A stretch of 38,992 bases of DNA from Terriglobales bacterium (GTDB taxonomy: Bacteria; Acidobacteriota; Terriglobia; Terriglobales; Acidobacteriaceae), in the NCBI GenBank assembly GCA_035487355.1, contig DATHMF010000029.1, positions 1 through 38,992 on the forward strand. Reading direction: 5' to 3'. The notes under the pieces are model-generated. The model saw only the letters and a program-made list of their open reading frames with translations. It was not told where the DNA came from and ran no database searches. Position numbers and translations under genes: made by a program. Of the stretch, positions 1-8,117 are shown in pieces; the first letter of the stretch is position 1, and each line of letters starts with the position of its first letter.

Positions 1-2
1 AA

Positions 3-170
3 GACGCTATTGCGTCCTGCGAACTGAAGTCGACGACGGATCCAGAGCTGCTGATCGACGCGCTTACTGGACCCCTGTTCTTCCGATGGCTGCAGGGACA
101 CGCTCCGCTTGATAAAGGCTTTGCGAAAAGCATCCTTGACAGAGTGATTCCCGCCTTTCAGCCACACTGA
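3..170 (+). CDS. TetR/AcrR-family regulator, C-terminal end only
   Basis: An open frame enters from the left edge and stops at TGA 168-170, giving the last 55 residues of a protein. The stretch DPELLIDALTGPLFFRWL followed by GHAPLD and a closing amphipathic helix is typical of the C-terminal ligand-binding and dimerisation domain of TetR-family repressors. The DNA-binding half lies outside the window, so target and ligand cannot be judged. The downstream GAF gene is 106 bp away on the same strand and has its own ribosome-binding site. Confidence 0.75.
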   Translation, partial: DAIASCELKSTTDPELLIDALTGPLFFRWLQGHAPLDKGFAKSILDRVIPAFQPH

Positions 171-276
171 TCAAGCTCCGACACATTCGGAGCCGAAGCA
201 GTTCTTAGTTCTCGCTTCGCGCTTCTCAGATTATAATTACGCGCATTGATCCCAGGAAGAAAAAGGAGATTTGATT

Positions 277-792
277 ATGGCGACCGCCGCGGCAGCGTTT
301 GCTCAGATTGCAAACGAATGTGAAAGAGAAGGGCTCACGCCCCAGAACAGCGAACGCATTGGACAAGAGATCGCCAAGAGTTTCAACCTGCAACCCGATG
401 AGGTAGGCATTCTCAAGTTGGAGAAGCAAACCCTGATTTTTGTATATCCGGCCAAGCTGCACATGGTGGGCAGCATTCCGTTGAACACCTCAGGCTCGGT
501 TGCCTCGCGCACGGCCACTTCAAAACGCGCCGAGGTCATTAATGCTTTTGCACAGGCCAAGCACGTCAGCGTCTTCGAATCTATAGACCTGAAGGTCCCG
601 GCAGGCGATAGGGCGGGACATACGATCCAGAAACTGATGGCCGCACCGGTGATAGGCCCGGAAGGCACGCTGGGGGTCATCGAGGTTTGCCGCAAAGGGC
701 AGTCTGCCCCTGCCGCCGGCGCTGATTTCTCTCCGGCTGATCTGCAAAAGCTGGCAAGCATTGCCAATGCGTTAGGAAAATGCTTTAAGTAG
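277..792 (+). CDS. GAF-domain protein
   Basis: A 171-residue soluble protein. The C-terminal two thirds has the pattern of a GAF sensory domain: the strand AAPVIGPEGTLGVIEVCRK followed by a helix starting FSPADLQKLASIANALG is the usual GAF ending. The N-terminal 20 residues form a short Ala-rich helix. No output domain is attached, so it is either a stand-alone ligand or redox sensor or a partner of another regulator. ATG 277 is preferred because AGGAG at 264-268 lies 8 nt upstream; the in-frame TTG at 271 would be too close to it. It is monocistronic, followed by a small heptamer repeat and then the convergent rdgB gene. The ligand is unknown. Confidence 0.7.
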   Translation: MATAAAAFAQIANECEREGLTPQNSERIGQEIAKSFNLQPDEVGILKLEKQTLIFVYPAKLHMVGSIPLNTSGSVASRTATSKRAEVINAFAQAKHVSVFESIDLKVPAGDRAGHTIQKLMAAPVIGPEGTLGVIEVCRKGQSAPAAGADFSPADLQKLASIANALGKCFK

Positions 793-793
793 C

Positions 794-821
794 AGTACTC
801 AGTACTCGGTACCCAGTACTC
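794..821. repeat. Heptamer tandem repeat, AGTACTC x4
   Basis: Four consecutive 7-mers: AGTACTC, AGTACTC, GGTACCC, AGTACTC. The unit is nearly self-complementary, so the array can fold back on itself. It begins one base after the stop codon of the GAF gene, between that gene and convergent rdgB. Confidence 0.85.
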
Positions 822-852
822 AGTTGCGCTGTCTCAAGACCCTAGTCTGCAC

Positions 853-1497
853 CTATCGCTGGTTCTTGTACCATTCCAGGAATTTTCTGAAGGCCTGGCC
901 ACGGTGGCTCACTTTGGCCTTTTCAATCGCAGTCAGCTCGGCCGTGGTTTTGCCTAACTCGGGCAGATAGAAGAGCGGATCGTATCCAAAGCCATTTTCG
1001 CCACGAGGCGCATACAGAATTGTTCCGCGTACCTCGCCCTCGAAAGTTTGCAGAATCCTTCCGTCTCGTGCAGCGGCGAGCGCGCAGACAAAACGTCCGG
1101 CCCGCTTTTCCTGCAGTACTTTGGCCAGTTCACGCAGGAGCCGCCGATTGTTGGCCTCGTCGATGGAATGGGAAAAGGAAGCGTAGGCAGTTTTGAATTC
1201 TTCGGAGTCATCGGCTGCATAGCGGGCCGAGCGCACGCCAGGGGCGTTGTCTAAGGCCACAACTTCCAATCCGGAATCATCGGCGAGCACAATTGCCCCG
1301 GGTGCGTAACCGCTGTAGAAGCCGGCTTTTTTGCAGGCATTGGCCTCAAAGGTTTCGCCGTCTTCCTCGATTGAGGGAAGAGCGGAAAAACCGGGCAGCA
1401 ATTCGAGAGCAATAGCGTCGATTCCGGCGGTTACTCCGGCGAAATCCCGCAATTTGCCTGCATTGGAAGTAGCAATGAAGACTTTCTCGGGCAGCAT
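853..1497 (-). CDS. rdgB: RdgB/HAM1 non-canonical purine NTP pyrophosphatase
   Basis: A 214-residue member of the HAM1/RdgB family, which hydrolyses XTP, dITP and ITP to the monophosphate and pyrophosphate and so keeps deaminated purines out of DNA and RNA. Family signatures are present in order: the N-terminal nucleotide-binding SNAGKLRDF, then FEANACKKA, the catalytic and metal-binding VLADDSGLEVVALDNAPGV, SARYA, and the C-terminal GENGFGYDPLFYLPE followed by KAKVSHRGQA. Length is normal for the family at about 200 residues. The ATG at 1497 is directly preceded by AAGGA with almost no spacer, so the ribosome-binding site is poor. The RRM gene lies 51 bp upstream on the same strand, and cotranscription is possible. 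Confidence 0.93.
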   Translation of the reverse strand: MLPEKVFIATSNAGKLRDFAGVTAGIDAIALELLPGFSALPSIEEDGETFEANACKKAGFYSGYAPGAIVLADDSGLEVVALDNAPGVRSARYAADDSEEFKTAYASFSHSIDEANNRRLLRELAKVLQEKRAGRFVCALAAARDGRILQTFEGEVRGTILYAPRGENGFGYDPLFYLPELGKTTAELTAIEKAKVSHRGQAFRKFLEWYKNQR

Positions 1498-1548
1498 TCC
1501 TTATCGTCGACTATCGGAAGCGTAGAAAATAGCGGAATCTTTCAATCC

Positions 1549-1914
1549 CTAGTAGCGATCGTGTCCGCCGCGACCGCGGCCACCACCGCCGTGACGGCCT
1601 CCGCGACCCCCGCCACCACCACCACCACGCCCGCCGTAGCCACCACCGCCACCGCCGCCAGCGCGTTCCACTTTGGGGCGGGCTTCATTCACATTCAAGT
1701 TTCGTCCGCCTAGACTGGTGCCGTTCAGCGCCGCAATTGCTTTCTCGCCTTCGGCATCGTTCTGCATCTCAACAAATGCAAAACCGCGCGGCTGGCCTGT
1801 AGCCCGATCACGCACCAAAGTTACTTTGTCCACAGCGCCGAATTGCTCAAAGGCTGCTCGTAATTGCTCTTCTGTTGTAGCAAAATCCAGGTTACCAACG
1901 TAGATGTTTTTCAC
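1549..1914 (-). CDS. RRM RNA-binding protein with Gly/Arg-rich tail
   Basis: A 121-residue protein with one RNA-recognition motif (about residues 1-80) and a low-complexity tail of glycines, arginines and a few tyrosines. RNP2 is IYVGNL (4-9) and RNP1 is RGFAFVEM (43-50), both with the aromatic residues that stack on RNA. This layout matches bacterial RRM proteins such as the cyanobacterial cold-inducible Rbps, which act as RNA chaperones. The start is GTG 1914 with AAAGGA 7 nt upstream; no in-frame ATG would keep RNP2. The tail is coded by GGN repeats, a place where length variation between strains is likely. The role here is inferred from the family. Confidence 0.9.
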   Translation of the reverse strand: MKNIYVGNLDFATTEEQLRAAFEQFGAVDKVTLVRDRATGQPRGFAFVEMQNDAEGEKAIAALNGTSLGGRNLNVNEARPKVERAGGGGGGGYGGRGGGGGGGRGGRHGGGGRGRGGHDRY

Positions 1915-2019
1915 TCAAATGTCCTTTCGAGTCCGACCATCTTAACAGTTTTACAGAATTGCGCACTTTTTTTTTCAAAAAACCTAGTCCCATAATACGC
2001 TCTCTGGGCTGTCGTCATA

Positions 2020-2200
2020 ACACGCACCGGCTAAAGCCGCTAATCATACATGAACTCATTCGGCACGCATAAAAGAGGTTGCGGAAAAAGTCTTTTCTAT
2101 GACGCCAGTAAACTCGTGCCCTGATACACGTTTTCACACACCAGGACTTTTTCCGCAGTCTCTAAAATCCGTGCCCTGACAACGCGCTTTCGCGCGCCTG
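2020..2200. repeat. Dispersed palindromic repeat cluster upstream of the oxidoreductase
   Basis: The 442-bp gap 1915-2356 contains no convincing gene. It holds a 13-bp perfect inverted repeat (2080-2092 with 2145-2157, core GCGGAAAAAGTC), a 10-bp direct repeat CGTGCCCTGA at 2115-2124 and 2170-2179, a small GC hairpin CGCGC-tttc-GCGCG at 2183-2196, and a 22-bp stretch (2107-2128) that recurs exactly in reverse complement at 31689-31710. The pattern is that of a chromosomal interspersed repeat family, not a single-gene regulator. Confidence 0.75.
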
Positions 2201-2356
2201 TATTGCCTGTGCCAGTTGCCAACCGGTCTAGACTCCGTGATTACTTTGACGCGAATCTAAGGCTTAAGTTTGCCACGGGCTTAGGTTTGCCGCGCGGTCC
2301 AGTACGGAAAGCGATACCTTATCAGCACCGAAATAAAATTTAAGGCACAATATTTC

Positions 2357-3289
2357 ATGCTCAATTGGATCGTAGTTGGAGTAGGAGACATCACAAGAAA
2401 GCGTGTGATTCCGGCAATTCAGGCCGAAGCTCGAAGTCATCTCCATGGAGTCGTCACGCGAGACCCGGCGAAAGCTACGCCTTTTGCTGCGCAGGTGTGG
2501 ACATCGCTGACCGAGGCCTTGCGTGATCCTGACGTACAAGCGGTTTATGTGGCCTCCCCTGTTTTCTTGCACGCGCAGCAGACCATCGAATCGCTGCGGG
2601 CAGGGAAGCACGTCGTATGCGAAAAGCCCATGGCGATGAACGAAGCCGAAGCGCGTTCGATGGTGCGCGCGGCGGAGGAAAGCAGAAAGACGCTGGGCAT
2701 TGCTTATTACCGCAGGACATATCCGAAGGTGCAGCGCGCCAAAAAACTGCTCGAGGCCGGTGTGATAGGAAAGCCGGTGATCGCTGAACTAACCTGCCAT
2801 GCCTGGTTTGACGGGCAAGGCCCCAGAAGCTGGCTGGTGGACCCGGCGAAGTCGGGCGGAGGCCCGCTGTACGACATTGCCTCTCACCGCATAGACGTCC
2901 TGAATTTCTTTTTTGGCCAGCCCTTGCGCGTGAGCGGACATCTTTCCAATGCCGTTCACAATTACGCGGTGGAAGACAATGCGACGGTGATGATTGATTA
3001 TGAAGGCGGTGTGCGTGGTTTAGTGGACGTCCGCTGGCACTCCAAAATTGACCGCGACGAATGTCGCATTCGGGGAACCGAGGGAGAGATTAACCTTGAT
3101 CCGTTGAATGGACCGGAACTGATTTATCCCGGCGGACGTGAGCACCTGCCTACGCACCAGAATTTACATTTTCCCATGGTGGAAAATTTCGTAGATTCCG
3201 TGCTGGATGGTGCGCCTCTGCTGGCCAGTGGTGAGTCATCTATTTGGACGGATTGGGTGACAGAGAGAGCGCGGCGGCAACCATGCTGA
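2357..3289 (+). CDS. Gfo/Idh/MocA-family oxidoreductase
   Basis: A 310-residue NAD(P)-dependent oxidoreductase of the Gfo/Idh/MocA family, which oxidises or reduces sugars, inositols and related compounds. The N-terminal Rossmann fold starts VVGVGDITRKRVIPAI. The active-site strand CEKPMAMNEAEA carries the family's EKP catalytic lysine, and GGGPLYDIASHRIDVLNFF has the conserved D-x3-H pair of the substrate domain. The C-terminal part is the usual beta-sheet domain. Length is slightly short for the family (about 330-370 residues) and the last 20 residues are atypical. No Shine-Dalgarno is visible before ATG 2357. It stands alone between repeat-rich gaps, so the substrate cannot be inferred. 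Confidence 0.9.
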   Translation: MLNWIVVGVGDITRKRVIPAIQAEARSHLHGVVTRDPAKATPFAAQVWTSLTEALRDPDVQAVYVASPVFLHAQQTIESLRAGKHVVCEKPMAMNEAEARSMVRAAEESRKTLGIAYYRRTYPKVQRAKKLLEAGVIGKPVIAELTCHAWFDGQGPRSWLVDPAKSGGGPLYDIASHRIDVLNFFFGQPLRVSGHLSNAVHNYAVEDNATVMIDYEGGVRGLVDVRWHSKIDRDECRIRGTEGEINLDPLNGPELIYPGGREHLPTHQNLHFPMVENFVDSVLDGAPLLASGESSIWTDWVTERARRQPC

Positions 3290-3744
3290 GAGACTTTTTG
3301 GTGGTACCATTCTGGCCCCAAAAGGCTGACTTCCTCGCAATTATGATTCATCATTGTCCTGGGCATTCGAGAATGCCGGGGACTTCGTGTGCCCTCAGCT
3401 CCTTGACAACTCATTAACCATTGTTGTGGTTTCTATTCCGTGATCCCTGTTTGCATCTTGTCATCCTGAAAGGATCTTGTGTTTTCTTGCCGGCTGATAC
3501 TGTTCTTGGGTCCAGAAAAACTAAATCGCGCTGTTTACATCTATGACAATAGTCAAGACCACTTAGCTGGTCCTCAACCTCGGAGCGATTTTCCTCAATA
3601 ATGACGGGGTTCCTGTGGCTCTCGGAGGCACTTTACCCACTACCAGCAAGTCCCCCCATCTCCATCACCTGGCCAGGCGAGCGAGGGTAACTGGCAAGGC
3701 AACAGCAGCCGCTTCTTTGCCGAGACTGGCCTCGAGACCCACAG
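3290..3744. other. Gene-free gap with short hairpin
   Basis: No supported gene is visible in these 455 bases. The stretch includes a hairpin GGCATTC-GA-GAATGCC at 3362-3377, which could end transcription of the upstream oxidoreductase but has no T-run. It also contains TCATCCTGAAAGGATCTTG near 3460, which looks like a degenerate dispersed repeat. The gap lies between the converging oxidoreductase and phosphatidyltransferase genes. Confidence 0.5.
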
Positions 3745-4491
3745 CTAAATTCCAACGACTTGGGTTTTCGAGGCGACTTCCGCCTGATACTCCAATTCGC
3801 GCCGAAGCCAGATGGCGTAGCCCAATGTGGGAACGTCATGATGCCAGGCCGGTAGCACGAAAGACATGGTGAATCCCTCCAGATTGCACAGGATGCCCCA
3901 GGCAATCGCTATATTCAGCAACTTGTCCCAACCGAATCCAAGCAAAGCGATCATGGCTGTGGCCAGCAGAAGGCCCCAGATTTTGGAAAGGATGGAATGA
4001 TAGCTGGCGAGACGGTGAAACTTCAGGAGAGAGAACAGGTGCTGCGCGATCTCAACCGCCACAAGCACGACCAAGAGAGGCCAGGCGTGGCGCACGGTTG
4101 CCGGATAGCGCAGCAAAACCACCAGGATAACGCCGGCATAGAAAATTGTGTCGGCGATGGTGTCGCAGCGGCGCAACAGGCCTGTAACAACATGCCAACG
4201 GCGGGCCAGGACGCCATCAAAAATATCGGAGAGCAGGGCGAGAACGATGCAAGCGGCAAGCAGCAATCCGCTCTGCCAGGCGAGGCTGATCAAAACGATT
4301 CCCGGCCCAAGCATGGCACGGAAGATAGTCATTGCCCAGGGCAGCTTATGTTTCCAATGATCTTGTAAGTTCATAAAGAGAAATCCTTTCATCAGGTGAT
4401 TTCGGACTAGAAGCGGCAGTACGATCCTGCGGTAGCTGCCAGGAGCAAAAAGGCGCCACGCCAGAGCGGTTAAACTTACGATCTTGACCAC
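3745..4491 (-). CDS. CDP-alcohol phosphatidyltransferase
   Basis: A 248-residue integral membrane protein with about six hydrophobic segments. It has the CDP-alcohol phosphatidyltransferase motif SDIFDGVLARRW followed by CDTIAD, so the four motif aspartates that bind the metal-CDP group are present. The enzyme class transfers a phosphatidyl group from CDP-diacylglycerol, or an alcohol phosphate from its CDP form, in phospholipid synthesis; the acceptor is not evident. The usual glycine three residues before the third aspartate is a leucine in a LRRC context. GTG 4491 is chosen because GGAGGA at 4497-4502 lies 5 nt upstream. ATG 4371, giving a 208-residue protein nearer the usual length, also has an AGGA upstream and remains possible. 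Confidence 0.85.
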   Translation of the reverse strand: MVKIVSLTALAWRLFAPGSYRRIVLPLLVRNHLMKGFLFMNLQDHWKHKLPWAMTIFRAMLGPGIVLISLAWQSGLLLAACIVLALLSDIFDGVLARRWHVVTGLLRRCDTIADTIFYAGVILVVLLRYPATVRHAWPLLVVLVAVEIAQHLFSLLKFHRLASYHSILSKIWGLLLATAMIALLGFGWDKLLNIAIAWGILCNLEGFTMSFVLPAWHHDVPTLGYAIWLRRELEYQAEVASKTQVVGI

Positions 4492-4711
4492 TGGGTTCCT
4501 CCACCAGTCATTGATTCATTGACGCGGACTCATTGACGCGAGTTGAGCATAGCCAGGGTCAGGTTGCCGCTCAAGCGACAAGGCACGGCAAAGCCGGGTT
4601 GCCGTTGAATGTCGTGGGGTAGAATTAAGGCGGCCCAAAAACAATGGTGAGGTTTTTCAAAACCCAAAACCGTTGCCGAACCAGGGTTAGCCCCACACAT
4701 TTGCCTGCACG

Positions 4712-6364
4712 ATGACAATGACTACCACCAGCAATCCTGCCGATCGCCTGGACTCATGGAAAGAGATCGCCGTCTATTTGCGCCGGGATGTTCGCACGGT
4801 GCAGCGTTGGGAAAAGCGAGAGGGCCTGCCGGTTTATCGGCATCAGCATGACAAGCTGGGTTCCGTGTTTGCCTATCGCTCTGAAGTCGCTGCCTGGTTC
4901 AAGGGCCGTCAACAACTGGGGACCACACAAGACACCGGCAAGATCAAATTAGCCGTGCTGCCTTTTGCAAACCTCAACGCCGGCGCCGAGGGAGATTATT
5001 TCAGCGATGGATTAACCGAGGAGATGATTACTCAGATCACCCGGTTGCAGCCCGGACGCCTGGCCGTGATCGCCCACGATACCGCCATGCACTACAAAGC
5101 CAGCAGCAAACCCCTGGAGCAGATGAAACAAGACTTAGGGGTTGATTACGTGCTGGTGGGAAAAGTCCGGCGAGCAGATCAGCGGGTACGCATTACGGCG
5201 CAGCTCGTCGAAGTGGAAGACCAGACGCAACTATGGGCAGAAACGTATGATCGAGATTTGAGTGACATTCTGGCTCTGCAGGCGGACATTGCACAGGCGA
5301 TATCCGCGGAAATTCATCTGGTGTTGAACCGCTCTGAAAGCACGCGTCTTACGGAACTGCAGCGCGGGCAAGGGCGGGTGCATCCGGCAGCCTATGAAAC
5401 TTATTTAAAGGCCAGATATCACCTGCATGAGATGCTTCCAGCTTCGATTAAGAAAAGCATTGAGTACTTTGAACACGCAGTTCAACAGGACCCAAAGTAT
5501 GCGCCAGCACACTCAGGGCTGGCGAGCGCTTACGCGCTTGTGGCCATAGCTCCGTTTGACGTGGTGCCTCCGCACCAGGCCATGCCCAAGGCGGAAGCGG
5601 CTGCCAGGAAGTCGCTGGAACTGGATGAGTCCCTGCCGGAAGCGCATACGGCTTTGGCGCTGGTTCACCATCACTATCATTGGAAGTGGGCTGAAGCCGA
5701 GACCGGCTACCGGCGCGCGATCGAACTCAATCCAGACTATGCGGCGGCGCACCTTTGGTACTCATGGTTGTTGCTGGCCTTGGGAAGGAACGAGGAAGCC
5801 GTGCAGGAAATCGAACGCACACTGACCATTGTGCAGGAGACCGACCCCCGCCGCATGGTCGCGGTCCATGCCACTCGGGCAGGAGCTTACTACCTGGCGA
5901 GGCAATATAAGCAGGCAGTGCAGGAGGCGGAAAAAGGCCTGGAGCTGAATCCGAATCATTTCATGTTGCATTACGTTATGGGCCGGGCCTACGCACTGAT
6001 GGATATGAATGCCAAGGCAATTGCACAGCTCAAGCCCAAGGGAACCGCAGCCGGAGAGATTCCTTTGCTGGATGCCGCACTCGGACTTGCTTATGCGGTG
6101 GATGGCCAGCCCGAGCAAACCCTGAAGGCACTCGAAGCCCTGAAAGCTCTGGCGAAAAAACGCTACGTACCGTCAACCTACTTTGGAATGCTCTATGGCG
6201 GCTTGGGAGACAGAAAGCAATCGCTGGAGTGGTTGGAAAAAGCTTACGAAGAACGCGCCGATGGTCTGCTCTGGTTGAATGTAGATCCTATGCTGGATGC
6301 GGTACGCTTGCTCCCGCAGTTCAAGGATTTAATATCGCGGATTGGGCTGGTGCGTAAAAACTAG
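4712..6364 (+). CDS. HTH / TolB-like / TPR regulator
   Basis: A 550-residue soluble protein with three parts. Residues about 12-65 form a MerR/excisionase-like helix-turn-helix (WKEIAVYLRRDVRTVQRWEK then GLPVYRH). Residues about 75-205 form the TolB/FlgO-like alpha-beta domain common in adenylate-cyclase-associated proteins (IKLAVLPFANL, YFSDGLTEEMITQ, VDYVLVGKVRR, LWAETYDRDL). From about residue 225 to the end there are TPR-like helical repeats with NPDYAAAHLW- and NPNHFMLHYV-type turns. This architecture is frequent in Acidobacteriota. It probably couples DNA binding to protein-protein contacts, but no target or signal is known. No Shine-Dalgarno precedes ATG 4712; ATG 4718 is an alternative start. 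Confidence 0.8.
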   Translation: MTMTTTSNPADRLDSWKEIAVYLRRDVRTVQRWEKREGLPVYRHQHDKLGSVFAYRSEVAAWFKGRQQLGTTQDTGKIKLAVLPFANLNAGAEGDYFSDGLTEEMITQITRLQPGRLAVIAHDTAMHYKASSKPLEQMKQDLGVDYVLVGKVRRADQRVRITAQLVEVEDQTQLWAETYDRDLSDILALQADIAQAISAEIHLVLNRSESTRLTELQRGQGRVHPAAYETYLKARYHLHEMLPASIKKSIEYFEHAVQQDPKYAPAHSGLASAYALVAIAPFDVVPPHQAMPKAEAAARKSLELDESLPEAHTALALVHHHYHWKWAEAETGYRRAIELNPDYAAAHLWYSWLLLALGRNEEAVQEIERTLTIVQETDPRRMVAVHATRAGAYYLARQYKQAVQEAEKGLELNPNHFMLHYVMGRAYALMDMNAKAIAQLKPKGTAAGEIPLLDAALGLAYAVDGQPEQTLKALEALKALAKKRYVPSTYFGMLYGGLGDRKQSLEWLEKAYEERADGLLWLNVDPMLDAVRLLPQFKDLISRIGLVRKN

Positions 6365-6429
6365 CTCCAAGCTCAAAGGCTGGAGACACGAAGGCCTGGG
6401 CCATCGTCGTTGAGTTGATCAACTGTAAT

Positions 6430-7431
6430 TTAAGGCAGTCCTGCTTTTTGTCCGGGCACTATCCAAAGTATCAAAGCCAGCAAGGTCAATACAGTCACAA
6501 AGTACGCTGTTATCTTGGGACTTGGCTGAGGCGGCTCATCCTTCGTAAACAAGCGCCATCCGGCTCCCGCGGCCACCGCGATGAACCACGGTTGTCCGAA
6601 CACCAGCCACAGGGCCAGGCAGACCACGAGGAGCACAATGCGCTCAGCTTTGCTCAACGCCAAAACTGCGTGACCACCATCGAGTATGGAAACCGGGATA
6701 AGGTTCAGCACGTTCAGCCACGCTCCCGTCCAAGCCAAGGCAGCCCATATTCCGTCGTGGGTCTCGAACCAGAGCAGGGCACAGGCCGCTGCAGCGAGCC
6801 ATCCGGCAAATGGCCCAGCAAGGCTTACGGCTGCCCGGGTTTCGAGCGAAACGCCCAGCGCCTGCCAGCGCACATAAGCACCGAGTCCAGGCAGAAAGAC
6901 CGGCATGTCTGCAGGCAGCCCTCTACGCTTGACGTCGATGAAATGACCCATCTCATGAATCAAAATCATTACAGCGAATCCAATGCCGAACTTTGGTCCC
7001 CAGAGCGCCCAGTAGATACCGACGAATGCTAATAAGCTCAGCAAGAACTTCAGCTTCAAGAGAATCGTCAGCAGCAACTTACCTTTTGCCAGCACGGCCG
7101 CGAGCGGCCCCAAGGGCGCCAGGCGCTTTACCCACTTGCTCTTGTTCGATGGGGCAGAATTCTGTGCCGCCGCATTCAGCTGAAGTGCGTGATTTTGGAT
7201 CCACGCCGCCTGGCTGGAGCCGCGCGGCAGTAAGGGCAGTCCCATAAGCCAGTGATCTCGTGCCCGCAACAGCTCGCCTTTGGCTTCCATCGCCTTGGCC
7301 TCGGATGCGAGCTGATCCAGCTTATCGGCATAGACAAGCGCCTGGCACTGATCGCAAACCAGCACCCCCGGCGCAAGTTCGTGCGAACAACGTTTGCAGT
7401 TTCGGATTAGTTCAGGAGTAAAGGAAGACAC
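6430..7431 (-). CDS. Site-2 protease family (M50) with N-terminal zinc ribbon
   Basis: A 333-residue membrane metalloprotease. Residues 12-29 hold a zinc ribbon (C12, C15, C26, C29). The M50 zinc motif HEMGH is at residues 159-163, inside a hydrophobic segment, and the third ligand Asp sits in LNLIPVSILDGGHAV, the equivalent of the family's NPDG region. Several hydrophobic helices surround both motifs. Site-2 proteases cut membrane-embedded substrates such as anti-sigma factors; the substrate here is unknown. The start is GTG 7431 with no clear Shine-Dalgarno, but a TTATAT box lies just upstream, which would fit a leaderless or near-leaderless transcript. The gene converges with the HTH-TPR gene and lies downstream of tRNA-Arg on the same strand. 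Confidence 0.88.
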   Translation of the reverse strand: MSSFTPELIRNCKRCSHELAPGVLVCDQCQALVYADKLDQLASEAKAMEAKGELLRARDHWLMGLPLLPRGSSQAAWIQNHALQLNAAAQNSAPSNKSKWVKRLAPLGPLAAVLAKGKLLLTILLKLKFLLSLLAFVGIYWALWGPKFGIGFAVMILIHEMGHFIDVKRRGLPADMPVFLPGLGAYVRWQALGVSLETRAAVSLAGPFAGWLAAAACALLWFETHDGIWAALAWTGAWLNVLNLIPVSILDGGHAVLALSKAERIVLLVVCLALWLVFGQPWFIAVAAGAGWRLFTKDEPPQPSPKITAYFVTVLTLLALILWIVPGQKAGLP

Positions 7432-7502
7432 GATATAACTAAAATTCTAGTGCATCAGGCTAAAAGTAGATATGGTGACACTGTTCGCAGGGGTGAAAAG
7501 AA

Positions 7503-7579
7503 TGGCGCGCCCTGAGAGATTCGAACTCCCGACCTTCTGATTCGTAGTCAGACGCTCTATCCAACTGAGCTAAGGGCGC
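7503..7579 (-). tRNA. tRNA-Arg (anticodon ACG)
   Basis: Read on the minus strand this is a complete 77-nt cloverleaf. The acceptor stem GCGCCCT pairs with AGGGCGC, the D arm contains AGCTCAGTTGGA, the anticodon stem TCTGA/TCAGA encloses the loop CTACGAA with anticodon ACG, and the T arm is GGGAGTTCGAATCTC. The discriminator base is G and CCA is encoded at 7505-7503. ACG is normally edited to ICG by TadA and reads CGU, CGC and CGA. Confidence 0.97.
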
Positions 7580-8117
7580 GTTCGGTGCGGTGCTGCTGAA
7601 ATTTTGATTATAACGTATGCGCTGCGGAAGTCAGAAGTACGAAGGAGGATTTACGAAGGACGAGCCGGAAGCCAGGAATCTTTTTTCGCTTCTTCCCGTA
7701 CTTAGTCCTTACTTCTTTCTTGAACCACGATCAGGATGGATCCTTAAAGGAGAACGAAGAGGGCTTGTTAAGAACAGATGCTTGTCCAAATTTCCCGGGC
7801 TGGTTCCTCTTACCGGGTAATTCTTTCTCACGGCTGGCAATTCCTACGCATGCGGCATCCAAAGTACATGACACAAGTCTTTTATTTTCAGTGAGGTGAA
7901 CTTTGGAGAGAGCCTTGCAATATCCCATAACAGACGAAGTGGCGCGCAATAGGAACACTCTAGAACAAACTTCGGCCAGAGGTTTAAGGAGTGTTCCTTT
8001 TGCATTTTAGAAGCAGTTTTTGGCTCTTAGCAGCTCTCAATCCCGATTTCCAATCTCATTCACACTAAGAACTGATCTGTCTTGAAGCAGCAAATTTATC
8101 AATTGTGCTTTAAAGAC
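7580..8117. other. Gene-free region between tRNA-Arg and the copper module
   Basis: These 538 bases show no convincing gene. The short open frames inside lack ribosome-binding sites and protein-like composition. The first part (7625-7720) is rich in GAAG/CTTC-type degenerate repeats such as AAGTACGAAGGAGG. The end holds the long hairpin at 7951-7998 that is listed separately. Confidence 0.5.
7951..7998. other. 48-nt two-part hairpin followed by T-rich DNA
   Basis: Outer arms AGGAACACTC (7951-7960) and GAGTGTTCCT (7989-7998) are perfectly complementary over 10 bp. Inner arms AAACTTC (7967-7973) and GAGGTTT (7979-7985) pair with one G-T wobble around the loop GGCCA. On the plus strand the structure is followed by CCTTTTGCATTTT, so it could act as an intrinsic terminator or belong to a small RNA or mobile-element remnant. 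Confidence 0.6.

Noticed and set aside
3615..4368. Plus-strand frames across the CDP-alcohol transferase gene
   Set aside because: Mirror frames of a gene with a clear catalytic motif on the minus strand.
7503..7579. tRNA gene as a phage/island attachment site
   Set aside because: No integrase gene and no repeat of the tRNA 3' end was seen in the window.
7617..7958. Short open frames on both strands after tRNA-Arg
   Set aside because: Low-complexity or repeat-derived sequence, no start signals and no resemblance to any family.
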